A stretch of DNA of 64,000 nucleotides from Enoplosus armatus. Lineage: Eukaryota; Chordata; Actinopteri; Centrarchiformes; Enoplosidae. The number at the start of each line of letters is the position of its first letter. Position 1 is the stretch's first letter. The notes below the pieces were generated by a model. It saw only the letters and a program-made list of their open reading frames with translations, had not been told where the DNA came from and searched no databases. Positions 49,040-60,808 of the stretch are shown here, in pieces. The stretch spans positions 25,887,501 through 25,951,500 of the forward strand of contig NC_092186.1 in assembly GCF_043641665.1 (NCBI RefSeq). Direction: 5' to 3'. The translations under genes and the position numbers were made by a program.

Positions 49040-49470
49040 ATTAAAGGAAATGTAGTTAGTAACTGACATTTTAAGCACTGAAATATGTTGAAGTGGCAGT
49101 TTAAACAGTTGAAGTGAAAGTGCTGCAAGGAGCTGACGATTTGGCTGAAATGTGAGTGTGAAGCGTAAGCACTGAAAGGAGTTGAAATGTCAAAGTTAAC
49201 GTGAAGAAAAGAGCTGCAAGTGTCTGTCAACTGACATCTGTCAGTTTTTACAAAAAACTGTAAGACTGTGTAACACTGAAAGCAGTTGAATTGTCACTTG
49301 AAGCTTAAGTGCTAAAAGGATTTGAAGCAGTTTAAATAGATGTGCTGAAAGGAGTTGTAGTATCACTTGATGTCTCAGAACATATAGCGTTTGAAGTGTA
49401 GTCACATATCATAGTTGAAATGTAGGTTGAACTTTGAACACTCAAAGGAACTGAAGTGGCAGTTGTCACC
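49040..49470. repeat. degenerate minisatellite, unit like GCACTGAAAGGAGTTGAA
   Basis: Variants of AAGCACTGAAAGGAGTTGAA recur roughly every 35-45 nt, each followed by a TGTCA/TGGCAGTT-like half. Examples are AGCACTGAAATATGTTGAAG (49073), GCACTGAAAGGAGTTGAAAT (49168), ACACTGAAAGCAGTTGAATT (49273), GTGCTAAAAGGATTTGAAG (49308) and GTGCTGAAAGGAGTTGTAG (49341). About ten diverged units. Open frames across it are by-products. Confidence 0.8.
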
Positions 49471-51406
49471 TTGTTGAGGACTTCCTCCACTCTGCCTTGA
49501 TACTACCTTTCAGAGTAGTTTTGATGGAATAGAGGTGACTGACTCACTAGTGTGTGCAGCAGTTCCCCAAGCGGCAGATGTGAGATATTCCCTCCCATCA
49601 CTCTTTGCTGAATTGCTGCAATCAGCGTCTCGATTTTGCAGCTGTGTTATTTGGGGGTCAATTGTGTGGTGGCACATGGGCACGGGTCTCTATGGAGTGA
49701 TCTGTCACCAGCTAAGCCATTTAGCTCCCTACCATTCATTAAGAACTTGGTTGGAGGCCGATGTCTCTGGCTCATCATGCATCTCAGCCTTATGGCCACA
49801 CTGGGGGCTTGTTTTAGCCTTGGGCTCTGGGCCTGGGTGCTTTCTGTCACGGCTTTGTCCGATGAGTCTGACTGGCCATCCCTTATTCCTCCTAATTAGA
49901 AACCCCCTTACCATATATATCAGCACGGTGGAATGATCAGCCAAGAGTCTCCCAGTGTGTTCTGGAAAAACAAGTAGACACTTAACTAAGTGTCAAGGCT
50001 GCTCGGTTTTGGGAGAGCGCAGTCTTGCACAGCCAGACTGGGCCCAGGATGCTGCGACGGTGCTGCAAAATAGAGTTTGGGGGGGGTGGGGTTTACAAAT
50101 TTTACTGTCAAAAAAGACAAACTTATCATAACTTGATCATCGTTGTTGTAGAGGAGAGGCCTACTTATACTTTACATCTGGAGGACGTCACTGGACTTCT
50201 AGCAGAAGGGGATAAGTCTTATCCCAGCAGCCAACAATCCAGTGAGTCTAACTAGCGCAAATATAACTCCCCTAGCCCGTTCTTATAGACCACTTTCCCA
50301 ATGCCTGTATCTATTTTTCACACTTATTTACTCCATGCTCCATTTACTCGGAATCATTGTCGACATCTCTGATTTGTCCAAAGATTCAAAAAGGTCTGGT
50401 GTTCTGCTCATTGGTGAATGTTCTGGGATTTAAATCAGAAAATCTTATCAAAGGCTAAGTATAAGTACACATGACTACAAATCTGTCCAGATATTTCGAT
50501 GGCACCTTGGCAGGTGCCAAAAATATATTGAGGTTTGTTGTTCGAAACCCAACACAATTTGTATCTATCTGAAACCAAAAAGGGCAGCTCACTGGTTTAT
50601 CCCCATCACACCTGCCTTCAAGTCAAATCCAGTTGTAGTGTTATCCCTTGCTGCTTTTATGGGATGGGGTTTCAAGTTCAGTGGTCACCCCTCAGTCGTC
50701 ACTGGCTTCTGGGGATATTGGAAATGATTTGTAAGTCTTTCTGGCCTTAAGTCACCCAGTTAATGGATTATAGACTCACACAACATTAGGCAGAGATGCT
50801 CCGGGCTGTTTGCAAGCTGCTCAGGCACATCAACCCAATCAACTCCTGTTGCTCTGTCAGTGGTGGTTCCATCAGGTATCCACGGGGCACGGTGCAAACA
50901 TGCACCTCCAACAACATGAGGCACAACTTTTAACAGGGAGTTAATTTTGGGATTTCTGAAACGAAAAGAAGAAACAGGAAAAGAACAGAAATCTGATCAA
51001 CTAGTCAGGTTTCTGTTTGCTGAGATCTACCATATAGGACAGTATTGGACAACTTTTAACGAAAAATCAGTTCCACTGGGGGGGACATATCTCCCTACTT
51101 TGATTTACTCATTAAAATGCTCTCTGACTGTACAGCTGCTATAATCCACATGGAAATGGTCTGACAGTTGAAAAAAAAAAAAAAAAATCATAACCTCCAG
51201 GTTGCAAGAAGTGCAAGTGAATACATTTGCTGAAATTCTAAATATCGGAATTTGGGCTTCACCCTTTAGTGACTCGGTGACAATAGGATTGAAGTGTTTG
51301 TTATTGTGACAACAGTTTCAGCAGCTAAGAGAGACGAGCAGCCTGGGTAAATGCTGCAGCTGGGGGATTATCAGCAGCATGCTATGCTAATGATGTGTGT
51401 GAATAA

Positions 51407-51408
<2 letters not shown>

Positions 51409-51440
<32 letters not shown>
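51409..51440. repeat. GT microsatellite
   Basis: About 16 perfect GT units. It is the reverse complement of the CA run at 51580-51608. Confidence 0.95.
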
Positions 51441-51443
<3 letters not shown>

Positions 51444-51577
51444 GATGTGTCAGCCCTGGCAGCTGTTCTGTGTGTGGACAGAGGAGCCTGGTGTGGTGGC
51501 TGGCTGTGACGGGAACCCTGTGGGAGCTGCTGTGGGTTCCCTCTCCTTAGTAATTAGAGTGGGCAGGAGGCTGGCGT

Positions 51578-51579
<2 letters not shown>

Positions 51580-51608
<29 letters not shown>
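51580..51608. repeat. CA microsatellite
   Basis: About 14 perfect CA units, 139 nt after the GT run. Confidence 0.95.
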
Positions 51609-54600
51609 GCGAGCATCCTATGCAGCATCCTACACGATGATAATTTGGTTTATTTGTCTGCTTTGTCTTGCTGAAAGTAGGGTGACGCAATGAGCCACTC
51701 TCTCCTGTTTCAGTGATTAAGAGTGATAAACACACAGTGATTTACCTTTATTCCAAGAATATTAAAGGGAAGACATACTATTGCCCCCCAACCCACATAA
51801 AAAGGGGAAAAGGTAGTCTACTTCTTTTGAAATATGTTTATTGCCTGTTTATTTCATTATATTCGTTGCATAAATTAACTGTACAATTAACTGAAATAGT
51901 GAATGTTATACCTGCGGGAAGTTTGTGTGAAACTAGCGAATAAAATTCTGAATAGATAGAATTCCTTTCATTTCAATATATTTTTAGGGTGTCCGTGTTA
52001 TGATTTTCTTTAAATTCACTATCATACAAAGGTTTTAATAGTCCAAGCACAGCCTGGCTTTAAAATACATAAATAAAGACATTAACTTCTAAAAAAAAAC
52101 AAACTTAAATTTAGTTGTCTTCTTCACAGAAATTAAATGCTTGTATATATCATAATTTATATACATAAAAATGACATTACTTATACCCTTAAAATCAAGA
52201 GGGCTTCATGACCCCCAGTGGAGCTTTAGCGACCCCTGTATAGCACTAGAGATTTCTTGTAATATTTACGTTTAAAGTACAGCTGGATTCTTTTTAATGT
52301 TTGTCAAGTTTAGCTTTGCATAACACACTCTTTGTAATATTATTACAGAGACACAGTTCCCACCATGAGCTGGCACTTTGGCGAGAGTGGCGAGGAAGAA
52401 ACTTCAAAGTTTGTTGGCAGCATATGCGAGAGATCGAATCAACTCGTGAAAATGCACTCACACGCAGCTGTTCAAAATTGTACAGCCTTGTTGCTGCTCG
52501 CCTTAGAACAGTTCAAGATGAAATAGAGAAACAGAGGCACACATGTAAAGCTAAGTAAGCTTTACGCTAACAGTATCTTTGCTGGAGCAGCATCAGGGGT
52601 GAACAGATTCCAGTATTTTCTTTTTGGACCATTTTACATCCTCTGTCTCTGGACACATGCAAGTCATCAGTTAGATGGCACACAATAGTTTGTAGACTAC
52701 AGATATCAAATCCTTTATTTATCCTGATTCACATCCTGCCTAACGCATGTAGTGTATATGGGACAGTCTTCAAATGAGAGTAAAATGACCAAGAAAATAA
52801 ACAAGACAAGGATTAAATTCCCACTTTCATCTGAAGTGGTCTTCATAAAGCATCGCAATGCAAAATGTTGGGCAGACCAATCAACGTGCTGATGATTTTA
52901 GTGTCCCTTGGGCGACATTTAAGTTGTGATATATCTTATATCTTCCTGGTGGCGCCAGAAGAAAGGCTCAGGGGATCACTAAAAAGTTAGGATTCATTCT
53001 CTGGGGATCATAATAAATATTCACTTTTGTTTAAGATAAATTGACGTAGACCACCTGTAACTGACAAGGACTGACAGAAGACACCCTCTGTCCTTAGGAC
53101 AAGTGTAAGAATTGGACACAGGTTGCCTGACCTTGACCAAGTAGTTTCTCTGTCGTATGTATGTATTTGTGTTTTTTCGTAAATAATTGTATTTTCATTT
53201 TTGTAACAGTGATGTGTATCAGACTAATGTGGGGTCATTGAATATCTATCACATTTCAAGGCAATCTTGAGGCTGAAAGTTCTGGTTCGGACCTCCACGT
53301 CTTCGCTATTAACCAAAACCACATTATGTCTCGGAGCTATCCCGTGAAAACCTTTGCCATTGTTTTTCAGTCCTAATCCAGGGAGCTTTGCTGGCCAATT
53401 TTCTATATTACAAGCTTCAAGCAGGAAAACAGCTAGAGTAACTCAAACTACATCTGTCGTAAGTGTCACTCATTTAGCAGCAATTCACAGGGCAGGTGGG
53501 TGCAAATATATATGCTGATTTCCCTGCCTAACCTACCAAAGAGACTCAAACAAGTCTTATGAACGTACCATTTAGTCTTCTGTCAAGAATGTAATTATCT
53601 TCTGTGGGTCGTGCAGCAGGCTGTGAGGGTGTGTGCACGGGCCCGCTGCGCTGCGCCTCACCGAGGTCGAATAAAAGGAGTTATCCTGTTCTATCTGTCA
53701 AAACCACCTTGCTCAGAATGATGGATAGCAGCTCCATCGGGCTCATAATGCTCTCTAAAGAGGAAAACTCCTCCTTCATTTTAAAGCAGCAACGGCAATT
53801 ACAGCTACAGCTCCGGTCTGCCGGCCCGCACAGAGCTGCGGTTCTGGAACACTGAGCACTAAAACCTCCGACTGAACGCGTTCATCGGGATTGGGTGCCC
53901 TCTGCAAACCCAATCCCACCAACCGCGCGCACTCAAATGTGCGTGCGCGCAGGCAGCTGTCTGCAGAGGAGCGCCGACACTGTTGAAAAGACAGAAAGCA
54001 ATCTCTTGAGAAGGCATTCATTTCACTATCTGAATCTTACTTCTAGATCTGTGCGTAGCGCATGCTTATTTCAGTCCATAGACCCACATAAGCACAGATG
54101 AAAGTGTAGTAGGGATCGCCTCTCCCTCCCCAATCCGGGGTATGTTCTTGTAAGAGGGCATATTTAGGATAGGGTCAATGCTGCTGTAGTGCCTTCTGCG
54201 GTAAAGAGATTTCCTTCTCAACTATCTGCCATCTTCCTCCGCTGTTTATCTCCCCACAACAGGCGCAACACTCGGCTTCCAGGCTCACAAGCTCATACCG
54301 GCAAATATAGCCTAAGTACACGGAGGCAAAGGGAGATACAATGACAGAGAAACACACACATACACACCCACGCCAGACATACGCTGCCTGGGTGTTGCAG
54401 GCTGATAAAGAAGCAATTAAAGCCATCAGATTTCAGTCTTGTGTAAGAATAGCTGTTTATTTACTTATTGCCCCCCCCCCCCCCCCCCCCCGCCCTTACT
54501 CACTGGTGACATTGAGAATTACTTTATTTATCTACTTTAGACCAAGTTCTCAGTCAGTCAGGATTAGAAGCACACTTCTGTCTGTACTCAATAATCTCAT

Positions 54601-55109
54601 CTCTAACTCGTGGAGACTTTCTTTAACTTTGGCATCGTGCTGTGAAGGCCATCTGTCAGGAAGGTGCCTGCAGTGGCACCAGAAGACAGAGTGACACTCT
54701 AATGATCGCCATGGGAAACTGCGTCATTTCAGCAGACAAAGTAAAGGCTGAATTACACCTCCCTGTCTAGGTGTTTGGAGGTGGTTACAATAGTGTTCCT
54801 ACAGCGTAAGAATTTATTTATAGCTTTCACCCGTTGATTGTTGTACCACACATGTATCGTGCATTTCATTCTCTCATTTATTTTGTCATTGGGAGCAAAA
54901 GTTTGCCCTGTAAAATGGCTTCAAGTCACCAGGTACAAACATCTGCAGTTACTAAGTAGAAGATGTTCCTAATTTCAGCCTGCTTCATGTTGTCTTAACT
55001 TTCAGCTAAATCAAATCGTAAACCTCTCCTTGTCTCCCCACGGCCCATCTAGCCTTGAGGTCTTGACATTTTTGAGGAGGTGCTCGTGAACCATGGTGGG
55101 ACCATCTAA

Positions 55110-55505
55110 CCTGTCACGGCTGGTGTACGTAGGGTATCAGAGCCACACAGGGAGTAGGACTCAAATGCAGACGCACGGTCAGAACTGATGCAGGAAAAAG
55201 GGTTTACTGGCAAAACCAGGAGGACAGCAAGACTTTACAGGGTGGTGAGGCAGGCGGGCAGTCCAAAAAGGCAAACAGAACAGATGAGGAGCAGGCAAGA
55301 ATCCAATAAGTCCGAAGACACTGGGAACACTGGCAACACAAGGAATGCAGGGGGAAACAGGGAGCCAAGACAGGCAACACTCACAGAAACAACATACAAC
55401 GAACTGGCACTGGAGAGAGGGAAGCGCCCAGACTAAATACAGAAGCAAGGTGGGGCTAATGAGGGGCAGGTGAAACGAATCAGGGCAGGTGCAGACCATC
55501 ACAGA
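55110..55505. mobile_element. possible unclassified teleost repeat
   Basis: TGTCACGGCTGGTG begins a CpG-poor, A/G-rich stretch with AGGGTTTACTGGCAAAA, ACACTGGCAACACAAGGAA and AATCAGGGCAGGTGCAGACC. Similar phrasing (AGGCAGGGAGCAGGCAAAAA; AATCAGGGGCTGGAGGAAC) occurs at 7138-7330. It resembles fish repeats I have seen, but I cannot name the family or show inverted or direct terminal repeats. Confidence 0.35.
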
Positions 55506-55933
55506 GGTCCGATCCAATCACATTCTAATAGCAACGTGTTGCGCCTTTACACCTGCATTAACGTGTTTTTCAGCTTTTCACTCCACCCACCAGTGTGGTC
55601 CTTTCTGAAAAGCTCTGAACACGTCGCGCGAACTACCAGCCGGCACAACCCGGCCATTACTTTTCACTTCACTACAAATATAGCACAATATTTCCTGCAC
55701 TTGCACGAAACGTTGGTATTGAACGTTGATATTCCCAATCACGAGGTTTGGAACTGCCAAGGAATACAGGGCTCTGTAATCAGATTACTGTCGTCCTAGC
55801 TGTGTAAATTCCATTCCCTAATGATGGCAGTATCTCCTATCTAATATTATCAAGGATTATGTGCGAATGCCAGTGGAATTGACTTGGTAATGAGTGCATC
55901 ACATACTGACTCCTGGCCATTTGGTGTCCTGAC

Positions 55934-55965
<32 letters not shown>

Positions 55966-55966
55966 G
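55934..55966. repeat. GT microsatellite
   Basis: About 15 GT units with one AT interruption. Confidence 0.95.
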
Positions 55967-56763
55967 AGGGAGGGTTTGGTGGTTGGGGAGGCTCTGTATT
56001 ACACACAATTAAAAATTAAAACATTTGATTGGTAATTATGCAGATGTCCTGAAGCTCGAAAGCTTTGGCCTGTGAGTGAAAAATTAAAGGTAAAAGCCAT
56101 ATCAATGAGTGGAGTATATGGAGCAAGGGCTCACTGCAAAGTTTGATTATGAAAATGATGAGAGTCAACAGCTATGGGAGATTTTGAGGTTATGCACCTA
56201 CACACTGGGTGATAACTGCAATCTTGCAAGTGCGTTGTGTTAACCACAGACCTTATTTAAGGTATCTAACCAAAAACCCATTGAATTCCAGACGAGGGAA
56301 TTGGAAAAATGCTAACTAATTTTCGGACTCTTTCTGACATGGTCGGAATATTGATGCCGGTAGGCTTCGGTCACCAAATCTATAATCAGTGGACGTGTCT
56401 CAGAGTGAGACTGAGGACCACCTTTTTGGATTGATGACCAAAGATTTCACCACGCTTCTGTCATTGATTGTCAGATTCCATCTGGGACAGGCCAAAATCA
56501 CACAGTGTTCACACAGTGTTTAGGGCTCTGTCTTTTGGAAGAATGGGGTTCGTCACTACAGTAGAGTTCAGAGACTCTTAGAATCTATAGAAGCTGCTCC
56601 GGAGACTCGTGAAATTGCGTCCGCAAATCTCTACTTGTTCGCCAGATCACCTTGAAATGTGCTAAGTACATTCATGCTCCCAGAAGGATGAACACTTAGC
56701 CTTGAAGCACAGTACATACAAGAAGGTCTAAACATTATTATCATACGCATATTATTTTGTACC

Positions 56764-56818
56764 TGTCCGTGCGACCCTGCAAAGGATAAGCGGGAATATA
56801 TAACAGACGGATGGATGT
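56764..56818 (+). mobile_element. SINE/repeat 3' end fragment
   Basis: GTGCGACCCTGCAAAGGATA, then AGCGGGAATATATAACAGAC and GGATGGATG. This is the typical G-C-G-A-C-C-C-T-G...G-G-A-T-A-A-G-C-G-G...A-T-G-G-A-T-G ending of a common fish repeat. Confidence 0.5.
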
Positions 56819-59800
56819 TATTTTGAAAATAATATGTCTACGTTGGTATACAGTAAATCTCTCTTTGATTACAAATCAAAGGCAGTTGGCATTTTCCTGC
56901 TTTTCATCCACAGCAGCAGAATAAGTGGACCATTCCACTTGTAAGTTTTTCCCTCTCCCTGCTGGACTACCCATTAGAATATGGGAGCTGCTTGTTGCTT
57001 TTAATTGGAGCTGCACTGGGCAAGTGTTCGACATGCCCTTCCAAGATCTCTCCCTCTCTGCCAATCCTAGCCAGCCTCCTCTGCCCTCCTCTCTTCTCCC
57101 ACTGAGACACTCCCTGGCTCTTTTAATTTGCCAGGAAGATCTAATTAAGAGCGCATAGCTTCTCCGAAGAGGCAGTCGGGCATCTGCTCGATTAAAGTGA
57201 TGGATACAGATGGGGAAGGGCTGTCTTTGAGAGATGATGTGGCTCAGAGAGGCGTGTTGTCTTTTTGTTCCAAGCCTCACAGGTCGCCCTCTGTCTGCCT
57301 GCTCCACACTGGTGAGATGTTGGCGTCATTTGAAAGCACCATTGGCCCCAGGCAAATGTTGTGGCGCTGCTTGAGTGCCAAAAGTCCGCTCAGTGGTTGG
57401 TTGAACTCTAATGGCTGTCAAGGCTGACACTGGTTAACTGCTCCCAAAGCTGATGATTGCTTTCAAGCAGCTTTGGGGTCAAGAAAGCAGAGCTGCAGTA
57501 AATAACAAGAGGAGTGCTCTGACCACAGTCCAACAAGAGGGATTACTGAGTACTTCAGAAAAAAGATTCTCTTTTATTTCGTTGTCGTTTCATGAAACAT
57601 GCATATTTATTGCTCTGAACACCCCAGTATTCATACGATGAGTCTACGTCCACTTATCAAAAAGAACTTACATTCATACAAATAATACATTGTGCTTGGA
57701 CACTGGATATGTCAGTCACTCCTGATTGGTTAGGGCAAAAAACGCACCTCGAAGATACTCTACTTTTACAAGGACTTGTTTTTCTACTAAAAAATATTGC
57801 CATGCCAGAATAGAATATCATCAACCCTGTTTTATGATTAATTATCTAAAGTTCAGTGTTGAAGACCTTTTTTTGGCGCAAGTTCATAGTTTTCATCATG
57901 ACACCATCATCAATACAAATGTATTAAAAGACATGTCACAGTACAGCAGCAGTTGTCTTTCTATTCTGACATTGTTACACGTAATTCATCATGGGATGTG
58001 CAGAAGCAACACGCAATGCGCCAACAGCATGGACGAAGCACAATAGCCTTTCTGGCTCATGAGCACGATTGTTTCATCTTCGAATTGTTCCCTCGCAGCC
58101 ACAGTCAGTCTGGGAAAGTCCTGAGCATAAGTGATCCTCATAGGCCATGTCAGGCTGCAGAGAGGCCCGTCTGTCTGCACCGGGTACTGCAAACCTTCAT
58201 CAGGGAATTCTCTTTGCCTGGCTGACCCCAGACTCCGACCACATCAACGTCAGCAGGAAAGTTGCTGAATGATGAGCAACATGCAACAGCATTGATCTAA
58301 GGCCCTTGGGCTTACAGAAACCACTACCAGAACTTTTTCAAAAACTCAGTAACTGTACCATTTTTACCCCCTTTACCCCAAAGGAACCTGGTTCTCATTC
58401 TGGTTCTTTGGTTCTTAAAAAGCCAACAACTTGCAACTGCTTTTTATAGGGACTGAACATTACTGATTGGTCAAATTAAATGCGCCAGGTCTTCCAACAA
58501 GGGAAAATGCAAAAACTGGCTAAATTACGAACGAGGTTCACCTGCTATTTTGTATCTTTTGAGGCGAAGGTGTTTGAGACGGTCACCGAAATGAGAAGTC
58601 TGTTAGTACAATTTCTTGGGGTGTGAACATAAATACACTTTTACATGTCCCAAGCTTTCTAGATCCGATTAATGCATCCCCATGGCCTGGTGGCTCTGGC
58701 TGGGGACAATTATGATGACTAAATTATAAATAGATGCATAACACATACATATATGAAGAATGGATCTAGCCACTAGCTATCCACTAGCTGTTTTACCCAT
58801 AACACCCCTGGGTAACTGCACCATTAGTATGTATCAACAGAAGTTCTTGTCAGTGTGTAATGGGTAACGTAGCTTGCAGATGAGCCTCATACACCTCTCA
58901 GAACAACTTGTTGTACGGACCTTAGCGTCAAGCAAGGTGATTGGTTCATCCAACTGCTGTCTGGAGGAGGGTTAAAAATGGACACAAATATGGGAAATAA
59001 GAGCTTGGCTGTCTGTCAGGGGCCAAGCAAGAAAGGCAACAGGACCAAATGGCTTTAAAAAGTTGAAACATTTGATAACAAATGACACATAACATAAGAA
59101 ACTAGAAAGAGAAGCTACCACAATTAGGGCTCAAACTCAAAGGCGGTCAACTAAGCAATGAAGAAACTACTTAAACCTAATGCAACATAACTAAATGGAC
59201 CTCTCTTCCAAATGACACATAAGGAAGTTACATGGACTAGCCCTAGACAGACACAAGGGGAAATGATGTACAAAGAACGCATTAGCTTCCAGCAAATGAT
59301 AACAAAGCCAAACAAAAAGTTTTCTTTTTTGAGAATTCTGTACTTAAAATGCCATCATTCCCAGGCCTCAGGCCTTTTGCCAGAGGAGCTCGGTAAGATA
59401 AGAAATAATGGCGTTACTAAGTAAAGAACCATGTGACGGAATGTTAGCTAAAGTTAGGTGCACCCAAATGAGAAAACAAACTGTCATACATTGAATAAAG
59501 TGTGTAATATCTGAACACGAAGAATATGTGTACTGTAATTTATTGGAACAAATGTGACCAAATGTAAAAAAGATACTAACACTGGAGTCCTATATTAATG
59601 AACTGTCTTTTCTTTACATCAGGTAGGCCTACACAACAGTTTTTAGCTATAAGCTCCTTAAAATAAATCTATGTGCAGCAGAGCGAGAGGTTTTTTTTTT
59701 TTGAAGCAGGGGTATAATAGAGACATACCTTTATTTCTAATTCCATTTGGTCATATTTTGATATGAAGCCGGCTTGCTCGCATTGTATGTATTTCAAAAA

Positions 59801-59841
59801 GCACATTTTATAACAGGCACCAGGAGCCAATCCACCCTAGT

Positions 59842-59864
59842 CCCCCCCCCCCCCCCCCCCCCCC
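59842..59864. repeat. C23 homopolymer
   Basis: The longest uninterrupted C-run in the window. Similar runs: G22 at 11816-11837, G20 at 44034-44053 and C21 at 54471-54491. Confidence 0.9.
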
Positions 59865-60755
59865 AGCCTGTATTTGGGACCAGCCTTTATTTGTTCGTAG
59901 CGATTTGACTACAGACTGCTATTTGAGAAATAATGGTATTAGGCCTACGCTACAATAGTGTTTCAGCTCATTTATTTGAATTCCTTGCGTTAACGTTGAA
60001 TCATTGCATTGTTTTGGTGAGAACAGTCTGTCTCCACTGTCAACCACTGACTAAATAAAAGTTGAAACCGAATTCATTATCAGCCAGTATGTGTTTAGTG
60101 CACTCAACACAGCTTTTTCTGTACAAAAAAAGTTCAATTCAACTCTCTCTTGTGGGTTTCAGATCTTTTAAGTTGACTATGTGTCTGCGCTTTTGCACAC
60201 GCAGCTCCCTGACAGCCCTCGGGCCTATCTCCTGTATAGACCTCCGACCCCACCCCTTCCTGACCCCCCTCCTGTCACCATCAGGCCTGATCAGGTTTCC
60301 CTCTGCGCTCACAGAGCTGTGGCTGCTGCATTGCAACCAAAAGCCAAAACACCCCGTCACAGCAGGACAATGAGCTCAGTGTGCACAAGTCTATTGTCTC
60401 TCGTCATCCGGGCCGCTTTACACCATTACACTGAGTGGGGATGCACCCGGGCTGCAGATTTTACTGCCCATAACAGTGTATTAAACATTAACTCAACTTA
60501 AAGAGGGAATAAGTGAGGTCTTTACCCTCCCACAGCACAGACGGACCATAATCCACCTGTGAGGGGTTGATTGGGCTGTTGATCGATACCAGCGGCTCTG
60601 TGATTACTTGGCTGGCTGCTGAAAACTCACTTTCTAGCCTCTGTTGAGAAACAAAAACTCCCACTCCCACCCACTGTAGTTGTTAACAGCTTACTCCTCC
60701 ATATTGTGAAATCTTCGTTTTGGTCAAAGGAGAGGACGGAATACACATATACAAG

Positions 60756-60758
<3 letters not shown>

Positions 60759-60799
<41 letters not shown>

Positions 60800-60808
60800 A
60801 TATATATT
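60759..60808. repeat. TA microsatellite
   Basis: TA run interrupted by GTATGTATGTA. Confidence 0.95.

Noticed and set aside
48919..49230. 103-codon minus-strand frame rich in His, Phe and Ser
   Set aside because: Most of it lies on the degenerate minisatellite at 49040-49470.
53590..53860. Possible exon or promoter in a CpG-containing stretch
   Set aside because: The 83-codon frame has no homology, and no convincing acceptor-donor pair or core promoter is visible.
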